A stretch of 64,000 nucleotides of DNA from Sulfurospirillum sp. UBA2217. GTDB lineage: Bacteria; Campylobacterota; Campylobacteria; Campylobacterales; Sulfurospirillaceae. The stretch lies in assembly GCA_002328495.1 (NCBI GenBank), contig DCUJ01000012.1, positions 62,001 to 126,000 on the forward strand. Direction: 5' to 3'. The position numbers and the translations under genes were made by a program. Below, piece by piece: positions 53,657 through 62,296 of this stretch. Under the pieces are notes generated by a model that worked only from the letters and a program-made list of their open reading frames with translations, was not told the DNA's origin and made no database searches. How positions within the stretch are numbered: the first letter of the stretch is position 1; each line of letters starts with the position of its first letter.

Positions 53657-54577
53657 TTAAATTCCCATAATATAGAGTGCTAATGAAGTAGATGCAATAG
53701 AAAGTGCAAAAAGCATGGTTCTTTTTATCCCATTGTTTATCGTAAATCGTGGTCCAAAGTTATCGATAAAAACGCCCATAACATACAAAAAGCCTACTTC
53801 TGCCAAAAAAGTAATGAGTGATAACATCGGATTGTCAAATCTCCACGGAATAAAAATGACCAGGAAAAATCCTAACATCGTAAATTGCTTAAGCAGTATG
53901 GCTACATCAATAATAGCAAGGTCTTTCCCACAATACTCTCCTAAAACTCCTTCTTGAAGCTCTTGCTCCGCTTCAGCCAAATCGTAAGGTTTTCGACCCG
54001 TTTCCACATACATAACCCACAAAAATGCGGTAGCAGCAACAGAAAATGAAGGAATGGCATAGCCATAATGACCCTCTTGTATTAAGGTAGTAATAAACGA
54101 TAAATTTGTACTCCCTGCTCCCATCATAACAACCACCAAACAAATGACCGCAACCTCTTCGGTATAAAAACCAAGTGTGCCTTCCCTGCTCGCACTCACC
54201 CCTGCATAGGGGTTGGCAGTATCAATACCCGCAACGATAAATATAAATCGAAAAAGCGCACCCAAATAGAGCAAAACCAAGATATCAGAAAACTGTGACA
54301 AAAAAGCAGAATGAGCACCATACACAATCGGTAAGGCACAAAACATCGCCGCCGCACTTACGAAAAGTAAGTAGGGTGAAATTTGATAGATATAACTTGT
54401 ACTGTGTGACTTTGTACGACCCCGTTTTAACAGTTTCAAAAGATCGAGGTACGTTTGAAAGATGCTTGGTCCTACCCTTGATTGAAATTTGGCTCTGAGT
54501 TTCCTTGAAATGCCATCAAAAAGAGGTGCAACCACTATCGCTGAAACAAGTTGTATGAGTAGATAAAAAAAGTCCAT
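53657..54577 (-). CDS. hyfC: Hydrogenase membrane subunit HyfC (NuoH-like)
   Basis: The 306-residue protein with about eight helices is the NuoH/HycD-like subunit that anchors the catalytic arm to the membrane. Diagnostic parts are DGISRKLRAKFQSRVGPSIF in the first loop, KLLKRGRTKSHST, and the EAEQELQEGVLGEYCG acidic loop. A TTACATGTAA site is absent from it, as from the whole hyf operon. A strong AAGGGAG site precedes its ATG. Confidence 0.94.
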   Translation of the reverse strand: MDFFYLLIQLVSAIVVAPLFDGISRKLRAKFQSRVGPSIFQTYLDLLKLLKRGRTKSHSTSYIYQISPYLLFVSAAAMFCALPIVYGAHSAFLSQFSDILVLLYLGALFRFIFIVAGIDTANPYAGVSASREGTLGFYTEEVAVICLVVVMMGAGSTNLSFITTLIQEGHYGYAIPSFSVAATAFLWVMYVETGRKPYDLAEAEQELQEGVLGEYCGKDLAIIDVAILLKQFTMLGFFLVIFIPWRFDNPMLSLITFLAEVGFLYVMGVFIDNFGPRFTINNGIKRTMLFALSIASTSLALYIMGI

Positions 54578-54589
54578 GTATTCTCCCTT

Positions 54590-56530
54590 TTATAGATAGT
54601 AATACCCAAAAATGAGTACCAAACAAAGATAAATTAAGATATAAGCCGCATAAAGGTTGGTTCTACCGTTTTGAAAAATACCTATTTTATCGGCAATCAC
54701 CATGATAGAATGAATCACGGGGGCATAAAGCTTATCCCAAAAAAGGTCATGCGCTTTTTGCGTATAAACGGCTTTTGAAAAGTACCCATCTATCTTAATC
54801 TCTTGTTCGTATCTCAAAATAAAACTCAAGGCTTTTTTGATATCACCCGTAAAGGAGTTTGAGCCAATTTGCATATTTTTGTTGTAAAGAAACCCACACG
54901 CCCATGGCTCAGTCACTCTCACTGCTTTATGATTTGCCTTTAAGAGGTAAAGGAACACAAACGGAATGATGGCGCACAACAACATAATCATAATAATGAG
55001 TGGCATGGAGATCAATCCATAAACACTTTGGCTTGTTTGAGGTATCAATGTTAGAACGATTTTTGAGAGCATGCCTATAACATCCTTCATAAAAATGCCT
55101 ATTCCCACACACAAACTTGCCAGTAAAGCCAGTGGTACGAGTCTTATGAAGGAGACTTCTTTGGCTTCTTCGACGCATTTTGTATCACGCGCAATGCCTA
55201 AGAAAACGGAACCGTACATTTTTGAAAATGCCATAATAGCCATAGCCCCCGTGATGGAAAGAGCGATGATGGAGAGCGTAAAGAAAAAGCGTGATGCAAT
55301 ACCTTCATCCATTCCCCCCATCACCATCGTTTTATAGATGACCCATTCACTTGCAAATCCGTTGAGCGGAGGCAGTGCACAGATGGAGATAGCGGCTACA
55401 AAAAAGATGATAGAGGTGATAGGCATCTTTTTATGCAATCCTCCAAGTGCGTCCATATCGCGTGTTTTGGTTGCCGTGAAGACATTACCGCTTAACATAA
55501 ACAGAAGTGATTTGAAAACAGCATGGTTTAAAATATGAAAGAAGGCTGCGATAAAGCCCATCAGTGCAATAAGCGGTGAATGGATTCCCAATCCATAAAA
55601 TGCACCACCCAAACCTAAAAAGATAATGCCAACATTTTCACACGAACTGTAAGCGATGGACGCTTTGTAGTCATTGGAAGCCAGTGCATAAATAATGCCA
55701 AAGATACAGCTGAGTGCTCCCATGAAGAGTAAGATATAACCAAACCAAGCAAATTGTGGTAAAAGAAGTGAAAATTTGATGAAAGCAAAGAGCGCTACTT
55801 TAATCATAACACCACTCATCAGTGCTGAGGCGTTTGAAGGGCATTGGCAGTATGCTATTGGTAGCCATACATGAAAAGGAAACATACCTGCTTTAGAGCC
55901 AAGACCGATAAGGAGTAAAACAAAAAGTGTGATACTCATCCCAAAACCAATGTTAAGATCCGCAAATTTGCTAAATTCAAAGCTCCCTGCAAAGCTTGCC
56001 ATAATTAAAAGAGCTACCATTAAACAAAAGGCTCCAATTTGCGCAATCCCTAGATAAATCATCACATTTTTAGAAGCATCTTTACCATCATTAATAAGAA
56101 TCAATAGAGCAGAAATAAGCGTCATTACTTCCCATAACAACATGAAAGAGAAAACATTATCACTGGCAATCACTAAAAGCATGGAGAGAATAAACGCGTT
56201 AAACAGTGAAGCAAAAACAGCTAAATTTGCTTTCTTTTCATAGAATTTTGCATAATCAAAGCTAAAAAGTGAAACTGCAAACGCAATAAGACTGACCAAA
56301 AAGCTAAAGAACATTTCGATTGAATCCAGTCTAAAAAGAGGTGAACTGATAAAATTCCCTGGTAATTTCCATGTCATCGTTTCACCAAGATTGGAAAAGA
56401 AAAAGAGGGTCGCATAAAGCGAAATGAGACTTGCCAAACCAAATCCAACTTTTTGAGCAAGAAGGGGTTTTTTATACAAAAAAATAGAAAGAAGAGATGC
56501 TAAGAGAAATAGCGTGTATATGATTTGCAT
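54590..56530 (-). CDS. hyfB: Hydrogenase membrane subunit HyfB
   Basis: The 646-residue protein has about 16 helices and belongs to the NuoL/HycC antiporter-like family. It has LLWEVMTLISALLILIND, GSKAGMFPFHVWLPIAYCQCPSNASALMSG and SSCENVGIIFLGLG, with the key Lys and His residues. It probably couples H2 production to proton or sodium movement. HyfD, a third such subunit in E. coli, is missing; after hyfC the operon continues with hyfE. It overlaps the hyfA stop by one base. Confidence 0.93.
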   Translation of the reverse strand: MQIIYTLFLLASLLSIFLYKKPLLAQKVGFGLASLISLYATLFFFSNLGETMTWKLPGNFISSPLFRLDSIEMFFSFLVSLIAFAVSLFSFDYAKFYEKKANLAVFASLFNAFILSMLLVIASDNVFSFMLLWEVMTLISALLILINDGKDASKNVMIYLGIAQIGAFCLMVALLIMASFAGSFEFSKFADLNIGFGMSITLFVLLLIGLGSKAGMFPFHVWLPIAYCQCPSNASALMSGVMIKVALFAFIKFSLLLPQFAWFGYILLFMGALSCIFGIIYALASNDYKASIAYSSCENVGIIFLGLGGAFYGLGIHSPLIALMGFIAAFFHILNHAVFKSLLFMLSGNVFTATKTRDMDALGGLHKKMPITSIIFFVAAISICALPPLNGFASEWVIYKTMVMGGMDEGIASRFFFTLSIIALSITGAMAIMAFSKMYGSVFLGIARDTKCVEEAKEVSFIRLVPLALLASLCVGIGIFMKDVIGMLSKIVLTLIPQTSQSVYGLISMPLIIMIMLLCAIIPFVFLYLLKANHKAVRVTEPWACGFLYNKNMQIGSNSFTGDIKKALSFILRYEQEIKIDGYFSKAVYTQKAHDLFWDKLYAPVIHSIMVIADKIGIFQNGRTNLYAAYILIYLCLVLIFGYYYL

Positions 56531-57180
56531 TATAACTCCTCACTGTTGGTTTTCGCAACTTCATCGGATGCGGCTTTGGGCTCTTTTGCTTTTTTAACAA
56601 AAGGTTCAGGAATATTTTTACACTCCACCTCAGGTAGAATGAGTTTTAAGAATGGTGCCATGTCCCCTTTAACTTTCTTCCCAAATACACACTCTCCTGA
56701 CACAGGGTCTATAAACACTAATGCCCCCGTTGGACACACACTCACACACGCAGGTCCACTCTCGATACCATCACACATATCACATTTAATGGCAATACTT
56801 TTAAGCCCACTAATACATCCAGCTTCCAAGTGTCGCTCCACTTCATCTATAATGGAAGGCGGAAACTCCGCATCAATATTGATCGCCCCATAAGGACAGG
56901 CAATGGTACAAAGCTTACAACCAATGCAAATCTCTTCGCACAACTCAACACACGCATTGGCGATACGTAGTGCTCCTGTTGGACAAACATTGGCACAGGG
57001 AGCATCATCGCATTGGCGGCATTGATTAGGCATTTTGCCACTCTCTAATGTGAGCACATCCAATCGTTTCTTGGAGAGCTTTCCTCGTATATAGGCATGC
57101 TTAACGCATGTTTTCATACATGCGTTACAAGCAATGCACATATCTGGATTAGTAATCACAAATTTATGAATTTTTGACAT
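56530..57180 (-). CDS. hyfA: Hydrogenase iron-sulfur subunit HyfA
   Basis: The 216-residue protein is a polyferredoxin of the HycB/HyfA type. Cysteine clusters are CIACNACMKTCVKHA, CRQCDDAPCANVCPTGA, CIGCKLCTIACPYGA and CDMCDGIESGPACVSVCPTGA, enough for four [4Fe-4S] clusters. In E. coli it receives electrons from formate dehydrogenase. No fdhF-like gene is present here, so another donor, such as ferredoxin, is possible. It is the first gene of the operon, with AGAGGA six bases before its ATG. Confidence 0.93.
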   Translation of the reverse strand: MSKIHKFVITNPDMCIACNACMKTCVKHAYIRGKLSKKRLDVLTLESGKMPNQCRQCDDAPCANVCPTGALRIANACVELCEEICIGCKLCTIACPYGAINIDAEFPPSIIDEVERHLEAGCISGLKSIAIKCDMCDGIESGPACVSVCPTGALVFIDPVSGECVFGKKVKGDMAPFLKLILPEVECKNIPEPFVKKAKEPKAASDEVAKTNSEEL

Positions 57181-57223
57181 AGACTGTCCTCTACGGTTTT
57201 TGACTTAAAACATATGGAAATAG

Positions 57224-57278
57224 TATCACTTACATATGATATCTTTGGGATGTTTCTTGTTTTATTCCAAAAATTATA
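57224..57278 (-). promoter_or_regulatory. Probable hyf promoter and inverted-repeat site
   Basis: On the minus strand TATAAT lies at 57278-57273, about 93 bases before the hyfA ATG. Downstream of it stands a TATCA-N8-TGATA inverted repeat (57224-57241), within the expected leader. This could bind a regulator acting just after the start point. No sigma-54 GG/GC element was found. The site is a weak, visual call. Confidence 0.35.
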
Positions 57279-57330
57279 TATTAACTTTGTAGCGTGAAAA
57301 TAGCTTAAGGAGAAATGAGGCGAAAGAGCA

Positions 57331-57364
57331 TTACATGTAAGGAGGGAATCCTCCTTACATGTAA
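57331..57364 (-). terminator. Perfect 15-bp hairpin from two TTACATGTAA sites
   Basis: Bases 57331-57345 and 57350-57364 are exact reverse complements with a 4-base loop (GAAT). The outer ten bases of each arm are TTACATGTAA and the inner five are GGAGG/CCTCC. It lies two bases after the lut fusion gene stop codon on the minus strand and upstream of hyfA. No T-run follows. It is the second case of a gene-end hairpin assembled from this palindrome. Confidence 0.6.
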
Positions 57365-57366
57365 GT

Positions 57367-59493
57367 TTATTTGAATTTATCCACCATGAGTTCAGCAGGG
57401 TGTACCACTTTGATTTTAGAGCCAGTCTTATCAAGACCTCCCGCCATTTGTAATAAACATCCAGGACACTCAGCACTGACAAATTCTGCACCTGTCTCTT
57501 CAATATTCTGTAACTTTCGCTTCAGCATTTGCATCGAAATTTCAGGTTGTTTTACCGTGTATGAACCACCCATACCACAGCAGGTGTCGCACTCGTGCAT
57601 CTCTTTGATTTGAAAGCCTGTAGCACTGAGTGCGTCGCGTGGCTCTTTGAAAATACCCACATGTCGTTTTGCATGGCATGAGTCATGGTACGTCAATGTA
57701 TGAAGTTCAACGCCTTCTTTAGGTGTGAGTCTTTTTTCTTTAATAAGCTTATCTACCAATTCGGTAAACATATACGTTCTATCCGCAATCTTTTCTGCTT
57801 GCGGAATCAACGCATCTTTGTGCTGTTCTTTGAGAATTTTCGTCCACTCTTTCTTAAGTGCCGTGGTACAACTGCCACAACTGACCACCACATATTTTGG
57901 ATCACCCTCTAGTAAAGGGGCAATGTTGTGCTCTGCTGCGTCCGCTGCCATATCAAACGAACCACTCGCCCAATGGGGAATACCACAACACGATTGCTCT
58001 TCTGGAAAGAGGACTTCAATACCTGCTTTATTTAAAATAGAAACAATCGCCTCACCCGTTTTTGGGTAGACAAAATCTAACGCGCATCCTGCAAAAAAGA
58101 CCGCTTTTTCTTCGCATTTAGGTTGTTTGATGGTTTTAAAGATATCGCGAAACGGTTTAGCTGCCACGGAGGGTAAACTTCGATACTCTGACAAACCAGA
58201 GAGAAACATCGGTAAATGTCTGATAAATCCATCTTTGACGAATGGCTTTTGCAACACTGAAGCGGTGCGAAGCATCGTGTGAAAGACCTTACGATTATTG
58301 ATGACTTGAAGGGAACTTTTATAGATAAATGGTAAACCCTCTTTATTCGCAGCACGATGACGAAGTTCTAAGATAAGTCCTGAGATATCAATTTTTCCAG
58401 GGCAGACTTGGTTACATTTATCGCATCCAATGCACAATGCTTGGATATCTTCGGCGGATTTAAGTTCATTGAACCACGCCGTTAAGATGGTACCAATCCC
58501 CCCTGTGTAGATGTCACCAAAAACATGTCCTGTCACCAAACGGTACACGGGGCAGACATTCAAACACGCCGCACAACGGATACACTGTAAGGCTTGTTTA
58601 AATTTAGGGTCTTGTGACATTTTGATGCGGTTATTGTCCATTAATACGATGTGGACTTCTTTCATACTTCCATCATCATTCAGTGTAGGTGCTGAGATAA
58701 ATTGTACATAACTGGTGATGAGCTGGCTCGTTGCATTGCGCGGAAGTGCTGCTAAAATGGGTGCGGCATCGGTGTAGTTGGGCACGAGTTTTTCAAGTCC
58801 CACGAGAGCAATGTGAATTTTAGGCAAACTGGTTGAAAGACGCGCATTACCTTCATTGGTACATGTAATAATAGTGCCTGTTTCAGCAATGGCAATATTC
58901 GCACCCGAAATGCCCATATCGGCTTCAAAAAACTTTTCACGAATGGCTTCGCGTGCCACTTTAACCAACTTTGGAATGTCATTATCAAGCGATTGTTTGG
59001 TCTCTTCCGCAAAAAGGTCTGAAATCTCCTCTTTGGTTAAGTGAAGGGCTGGCATAACCATGTGCGAAGGCGTTTGATGTGCCAACTGACAAATCCATTC
59101 GCCCAAATCTGTTTCATCCGATTTGATGCCGAACTCATCCAAGAAATGGTTAAGATGAATCTCTTCGGTTGCCATAGACTTAGACTTTACAATTTTTTTA
59201 ACCCCTTTTTCTTTGCACACATTCCCGATGTATTGGCGTGCTTCTTCAGCACTGCGGGCGATATACACCTTGATGCCATTGGCTTCCGCATTTTTTTTAA
59301 AGGTTTCGGCTAGCTCATCCAAACGACCCGCAGCGTCCCCTTTGATATCGGCTATTTTTCCGCGTAATGCTTCAAAATCAATCCCCTCAAATGCTTTTGC
59401 ACGCATTGCGGGGTAATTCCACCTATCTAAAATCCCTGCTAAATTTTGATTTTCCAGAGCCTTATGGATGGATGCTGATAAGTCTTGTTTCAT
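57367..59493 (-). CDS. lutB: Fused LutB-LutA (LldF-LldE) lactate oxidation protein
   Basis: The 708-residue protein combines two usually separate L-lactate dehydrogenase subunits. The LutB part has a LUD domain (about 60-290) and two ferredoxin clusters (C304-C314, CIRCAACLNVCP; C354-C364, CIGCDKCNQVCP). The LutA part has two CCG-type domains (CCGIPHWASG near 502 and CDTCCGMGGSY near 633). In Bacillus, LutA, LutB and LutC form a lactate oxidation complex, and Campylobacter has a similar system. The fusion should act with LutC encoded just upstream (four-base overlap). No lactate permease is visible in the window. Confidence 0.9.
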   Translation of the reverse strand: MKQDLSASIHKALENQNLAGILDRWNYPAMRAKAFEGIDFEALRGKIADIKGDAAGRLDELAETFKKNAEANGIKVYIARSAEEARQYIGNVCKEKGVKKIVKSKSMATEEIHLNHFLDEFGIKSDETDLGEWICQLAHQTPSHMVMPALHLTKEEISDLFAEETKQSLDNDIPKLVKVAREAIREKFFEADMGISGANIAIAETGTIITCTNEGNARLSTSLPKIHIALVGLEKLVPNYTDAAPILAALPRNATSQLITSYVQFISAPTLNDDGSMKEVHIVLMDNNRIKMSQDPKFKQALQCIRCAACLNVCPVYRLVTGHVFGDIYTGGIGTILTAWFNELKSAEDIQALCIGCDKCNQVCPGKIDISGLILELRHRAANKEGLPFIYKSSLQVINNRKVFHTMLRTASVLQKPFVKDGFIRHLPMFLSGLSEYRSLPSVAAKPFRDIFKTIKQPKCEEKAVFFAGCALDFVYPKTGEAIVSILNKAGIEVLFPEEQSCCGIPHWASGSFDMAADAAEHNIAPLLEGDPKYVVVSCGSCTTALKKEWTKILKEQHKDALIPQAEKIADRTYMFTELVDKLIKEKRLTPKEGVELHTLTYHDSCHAKRHVGIFKEPRDALSATGFQIKEMHECDTCCGMGGSYTVKQPEISMQMLKRKLQNIEETGAEFVSAECPGCLLQMAGGLDKTGSKIKVVHPAELMVDKFK

Positions 59494-60053
59494 GATGCTA
59501 CTCCTTCTAACTCTAAATCATCGACACACACAATGACCAAACGCTCAGGCCCATGCACCCCAATGGCAAGCACACGTTCAATATCTGCTGTTTTACTCGC
59601 ACCCGTAATGAGGGTCATAAACTTAATATCTTTTGGGTGCATTTTGGTCATAAACGCTGGAATATCCGCGATAATTTTGCTTGTCGGAAGAATCGCTACA
59701 TGAATCCAACACAAAGCCGATGCAAGGCGTTGTTCCACATCGGTTGAGTCTTGCGCCATACTCCCTGTCTCCGCCAAACCCCATTGTAACTGGGTGATGC
59801 CTATCTTCGCTCCTTTGGCTAATTCACGCGTGACGTCAAAATGAAGCCCTGGAAATTTCGCAACCATAGCATTCTTATCCAACGCTTTGAGTATGGAACT
59901 ATCTGCCCATACCGCGTAGGAGCCTGCTTCATCTTTTATCTCTTCTTGTGCTATAAACGCTTCGATAAACCCCAATGCCTGCGCAGTGGTTTCAAAACGC
60001 TTAACTTCAGTATTGCCCGATGTCTCAGCTCGTGCTTTAAAACTTTCAAACAT
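59490..60053 (-). CDS. lutC: LutC/LldG LUD-domain protein
   Basis: The 187-residue protein consists of one LUD domain, with ITQLQWGLAETGSMAQDST (the glutamate-containing LUD motif), FPGLHFDVTREL and VIVCVDDLELEG. It is the third component of the Lut lactate utilisation complex. A strong AAAGGAG site precedes the ATG and it overlaps the LutB-LutA fusion gene by four bases, so the two genes are one operon. A TTACATGTAA site lies in the upstream gap at 60082-60091. The rest of that 180-base gap shows only the promoter of the divergent gene. Confidence 0.9.
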   Translation of the reverse strand: MFESFKARAETSGNTEVKRFETTAQALGFIEAFIAQEEIKDEAGSYAVWADSSILKALDKNAMVAKFPGLHFDVTRELAKGAKIGITQLQWGLAETGSMAQDSTDVEQRLASALCWIHVAILPTSKIIADIPAFMTKMHPKDIKFMTLITGASKTADIERVLAIGVHGPERLVIVCVDDLELEGVAS

Positions 60054-60228
60054 ATGCTCTCTCCTTTGATGAGATGATGTGTTACATGTAAAGGCGTGTA
60101 TGAGGTGATTTTATCGTTTGAAAATGATGATTGTATGAGATTGGAAAGTTAATACAAAAAAATAAGATAATGGTTACTTTTTGCAACACCCATTAAGAAG
60201 AATGAACAAAAAAGTCACGTAACTCCGC

Positions 60229-60234
60229 TATAAT
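60229..60234 (+). promoter_or_regulatory. Probable -10 box of the NYN-domain gene
   Basis: A perfect TATAAT ends one base before the longest possible start (60235). Translation must therefore begin further downstream, which supports ATG 60265. Confidence 0.55.
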
Positions 60235-60264
60235 GTGCTCATTCGATTTTCAAAAGGCATGCGC

Positions 60265-61041
60265 ATGAAAAATATCAGTGAAGAAAAACGCATCGTTGTC
60301 CTTATCGATGCGGACAATGCACAACACAGCAAACTAGAGCTCATCTTAGCGGAACTCTCCACGCATGGGCATATCATCGTCAAGCGTGCCTATGGGGATT
60401 GGTCGAGCAGTTATCTTAAAAATTGGAAAGAGAGTTTGAATGAACTTGCCATTCAACCTATTCAGCAATTTGCGTACACAACGGGGAAAAATTCGACCGA
60501 TGCTTCGATGATTATTGATGCGATGGACTTGTTGTATACGCAAAAGTTTGATGCCTTTGCCCTCGTTTCAAGCGATAGTGACTTTACAAAGCTTGCTTCA
60601 CGCCTTAAAGAATCGGAGATTTATGTGTTTGGATTTGGAGAGCACAAAACACCAATTTCCTTTCGTAATGCCTGCGATGACTTCATTTTCACTGAAAACC
60701 TCAGCCTCAACACCGAAACTCTTGGCGATGTACCAGAGGTTAAAGCCTCAAAACAGTCCAACGAAGAGAGCTTAAAAGAACTTGCCAAACTTTTACATGT
60801 AGGCTGGGAAAAGACCCAAGATGATGAGGGATGGGCGAGTGTATCGGCTGCGGGTGCGTACATCAAACGTCAGTCGCCCGATTTTGACCCACGCACCTAT
60901 GGTTCGAGTAAACTCACCTCGCTTTTGGCAAAACTAAGTGAGCAGTTTGAGATGAAACGCTACCCTGGTAAAGGGACAACCACCATTGTGGATTACCGCC
61001 CTATCATTAAAAAAGTGGTCACGCCTAAAAGACGACGTTAA
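60265..61041 (+). CDS. NYN-domain RNase-like protein with C-terminal LOTUS domain
   Basis: About 258 residues. The NYN (PIN-like, DUF88/LabA) domain covers about 8-155, with acidic residues VLIDADNAQ, DASMIIDAMDLL and LVSSDSDFTKL placed for metal-dependent RNA cleavage. The C-terminal part (about 180-245) matches an OST-HTH/LOTUS fold (GWASVSAAGAYIKRQ, LLAKLSEQFEMKR), an RNA-binding module. ATG 60265 is chosen over an upstream start at 60235, because AAAAGG is correctly spaced and the -10 box would overlap the longer form. A role in RNA processing is inferred. Confidence 0.88.
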   Translation: MKNISEEKRIVVLIDADNAQHSKLELILAELSTHGHIIVKRAYGDWSSSYLKNWKESLNELAIQPIQQFAYTTGKNSTDASMIIDAMDLLYTQKFDAFALVSSDSDFTKLASRLKESEIYVFGFGEHKTPISFRNACDDFIFTENLSLNTETLGDVPEVKASKQSNEESLKELAKLLHVGWEKTQDDEGWASVSAAGAYIKRQSPDFDPRTYGSSKLTSLLAKLSEQFEMKRYPGKGTTTIVDYRPIIKKVVTPKRRR

Positions 61042-61601
61042 TTTTTCATCTCCAAGCCCAAGCTTGGTGCGATGTCTCGCATCGCTAAAATGACATCGGT
61101 GATAAGCTCATCGATGCTCACATTTAGCATTTGGGCACCTTTTTGCATCACTTCCCGACTCGCCCCCGCGGCAAAAGCTTTGTCTTTAAATTTCTTCTTA
61201 ACCGATGAAAGTTCCAAGTCCATCACCGACTTGCTTGGGCGTACCAATGCACACGCTGTGATGAGTCCTGTAAGTTCGTCCACGGCGTAGAGTGTCTTTT
61301 CCATAACGGAGAGTGGCTCAACATCAGAGCACATGCCCCAGCCATGAGAGACGATAGCACGAATGAGCTCTTCAGAGTAACCCTCTTCTTTTAAAATCTC
61401 TGCACTCTTCTGACAGTGAAGCTCTGGAAATTTTTCATAATCCAAATCATGCAATAACCCAACAATACCCCACATCTCCTCATCTTCGCCAATTTTGCGC
61501 GCCATAAACCGCATCGTACCCTCAACCGCCAAACCATGGGTAACAAGGGCGTTGCCATTGTATGTTTTTAAAAGTTCAAATGCTTCTTCACGTGTTTTCA
61601 T
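61038..61601 (-). CDS. HD-domain hydrolase
   Basis: The 187-residue protein has the HD metal motif GLLHDLDYEKFPELH, an earlier NALVTHGLAVEGTM, and later AIVSHGW. This is the compact HD family of predicted metal-dependent phosphohydrolases, and the substrate is unknown. It is 3' to, and overlaps by 14 bases, the YheO-type regulator gene, so it is cotranscribed with it. Its 3' end overlaps the convergent NYN gene by four bases. Confidence 0.85.
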   Translation of the reverse strand: MKTREEAFELLKTYNGNALVTHGLAVEGTMRFMARKIGEDEEMWGIVGLLHDLDYEKFPELHCQKSAEILKEEGYSEELIRAIVSHGWGMCSDVEPLSVMEKTLYAVDELTGLITACALVRPSKSVMDLELSSVKKKFKDKAFAAGASREVMQKGAQMLNVSIDELITDVILAMRDIAPSLGLEMKN

Positions 61602-62208
61602 TGCGTACGACCTTTAGCCAATTATAGAGTGTTGCTTTTGAAATATTGAGCGTTGTACAAACATAACCCACACCATTTCGGATGGCGAAAATGCCCTCTT
61701 TGTCCAAAAAGGCAATGAGCTCTTTTTTCTCCTCCATATTCAATCCCAAAAGCGAAATATTTTTCATGTTCAAATATTTTTCGATGGTTTCATCGGTGTG
61801 TTCTTGCCAACTTTGCGAAAATAAAACGGAGGGTTTTTGCGTAATATCGTTTACATGTAAAAACCCTTTGAGCGAATCCAATAAGGTATGCACCACTTCC
61901 GTGTTGTAATTAATACACACCATACCGATGGGCAACGCATCGACATCCCGCAAGATGATGCTGACCGACTTGAGTCGTTTACCATCCAAATTGCGTTTGT
62001 CGTACGGTCCTATCCAATCTTCACTCAGCGTTTGCATGGCTTTTGTGTCGCTAAGCATTGCATCGCCTACGCGACGTTTAGAAAAGGCATTGACGATGTG
62101 TACCAATGTTTTGGACTCTAAATCGTGCATCACCACTTCCACATTGGGGTAAAACAGCTTGCCAATAGCATCGCACAAGGCGACATAGGGTTTGAGTTCT
62201 TTTTTCAT
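61588..62208 (-). CDS. YheO/DauR-type transcriptional regulator
   Basis: The 206-residue protein has an N-terminal YheO-like PAS domain (about 5-115; YVALCDAIGKLFYPNVEVVMHDL, then PIGMVCINYN) and a C-terminal helix-turn-helix (about 150-205; GVGYVCTTLNISKATLYNWLK). Such regulators sense small molecules; DauR controls D-arginine catabolism in Pseudomonas. It is divergently transcribed from a 3-hydroxyisobutyrate dehydrogenase-family gene, with an inverted repeat overlapping that gene's promoter between them. Local and possibly autoregulatory control is likely. Confidence 0.88.
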   Translation of the reverse strand: MKKELKPYVALCDAIGKLFYPNVEVVMHDLESKTLVHIVNAFSKRRVGDAMLSDTKAMQTLSEDWIGPYDKRNLDGKRLKSVSIILRDVDALPIGMVCINYNTEVVHTLLDSLKGFLHVNDITQKPSVLFSQSWQEHTDETIEKYLNMKNISLLGLNMEEKKELIAFLDKEGIFAIRNGVGYVCTTLNISKATLYNWLKVVRNENT

Positions 62209-62254
62209 GGTTTTATCATAACAAAGTTTTCATAGAAATACAATACTTTACAAT

Positions 62255-62275
62255 TAGTCTATTTTAGACTATAAT
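62255..62275 (+). promoter_or_regulatory. Promoter with overlapping TAGTCTA/TAGACTA operator
   Basis: TAGTCTA (62255-62261) and TAGACTA (62265-62271) are an exact 7-base inverted repeat around TTT. The right arm runs into a perfect TATAAT at 62270-62275, about 20 bases before the ATG at 62297. A protein bound there would block transcription of the dehydrogenase gene. The divergent YheO-type regulator is the obvious candidate. Confidence 0.55.
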
Positions 62276-62296
62276 TCCATAAAAAAGGAGTAAGTC

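Noticed and set aside
57181..57366. Sigma-54 promoter upstream of hyfA, as known for E. coli formate hydrogenlyase
   Set aside because: No TGGCAC-N5-TTGC-like element with correct spacing could be found in the gap.
60235..60264. Earlier start of the NYN-domain gene
   Set aside because: A TATAAT box ends at 60234, so a transcript could not include a ribosome-binding site for it.
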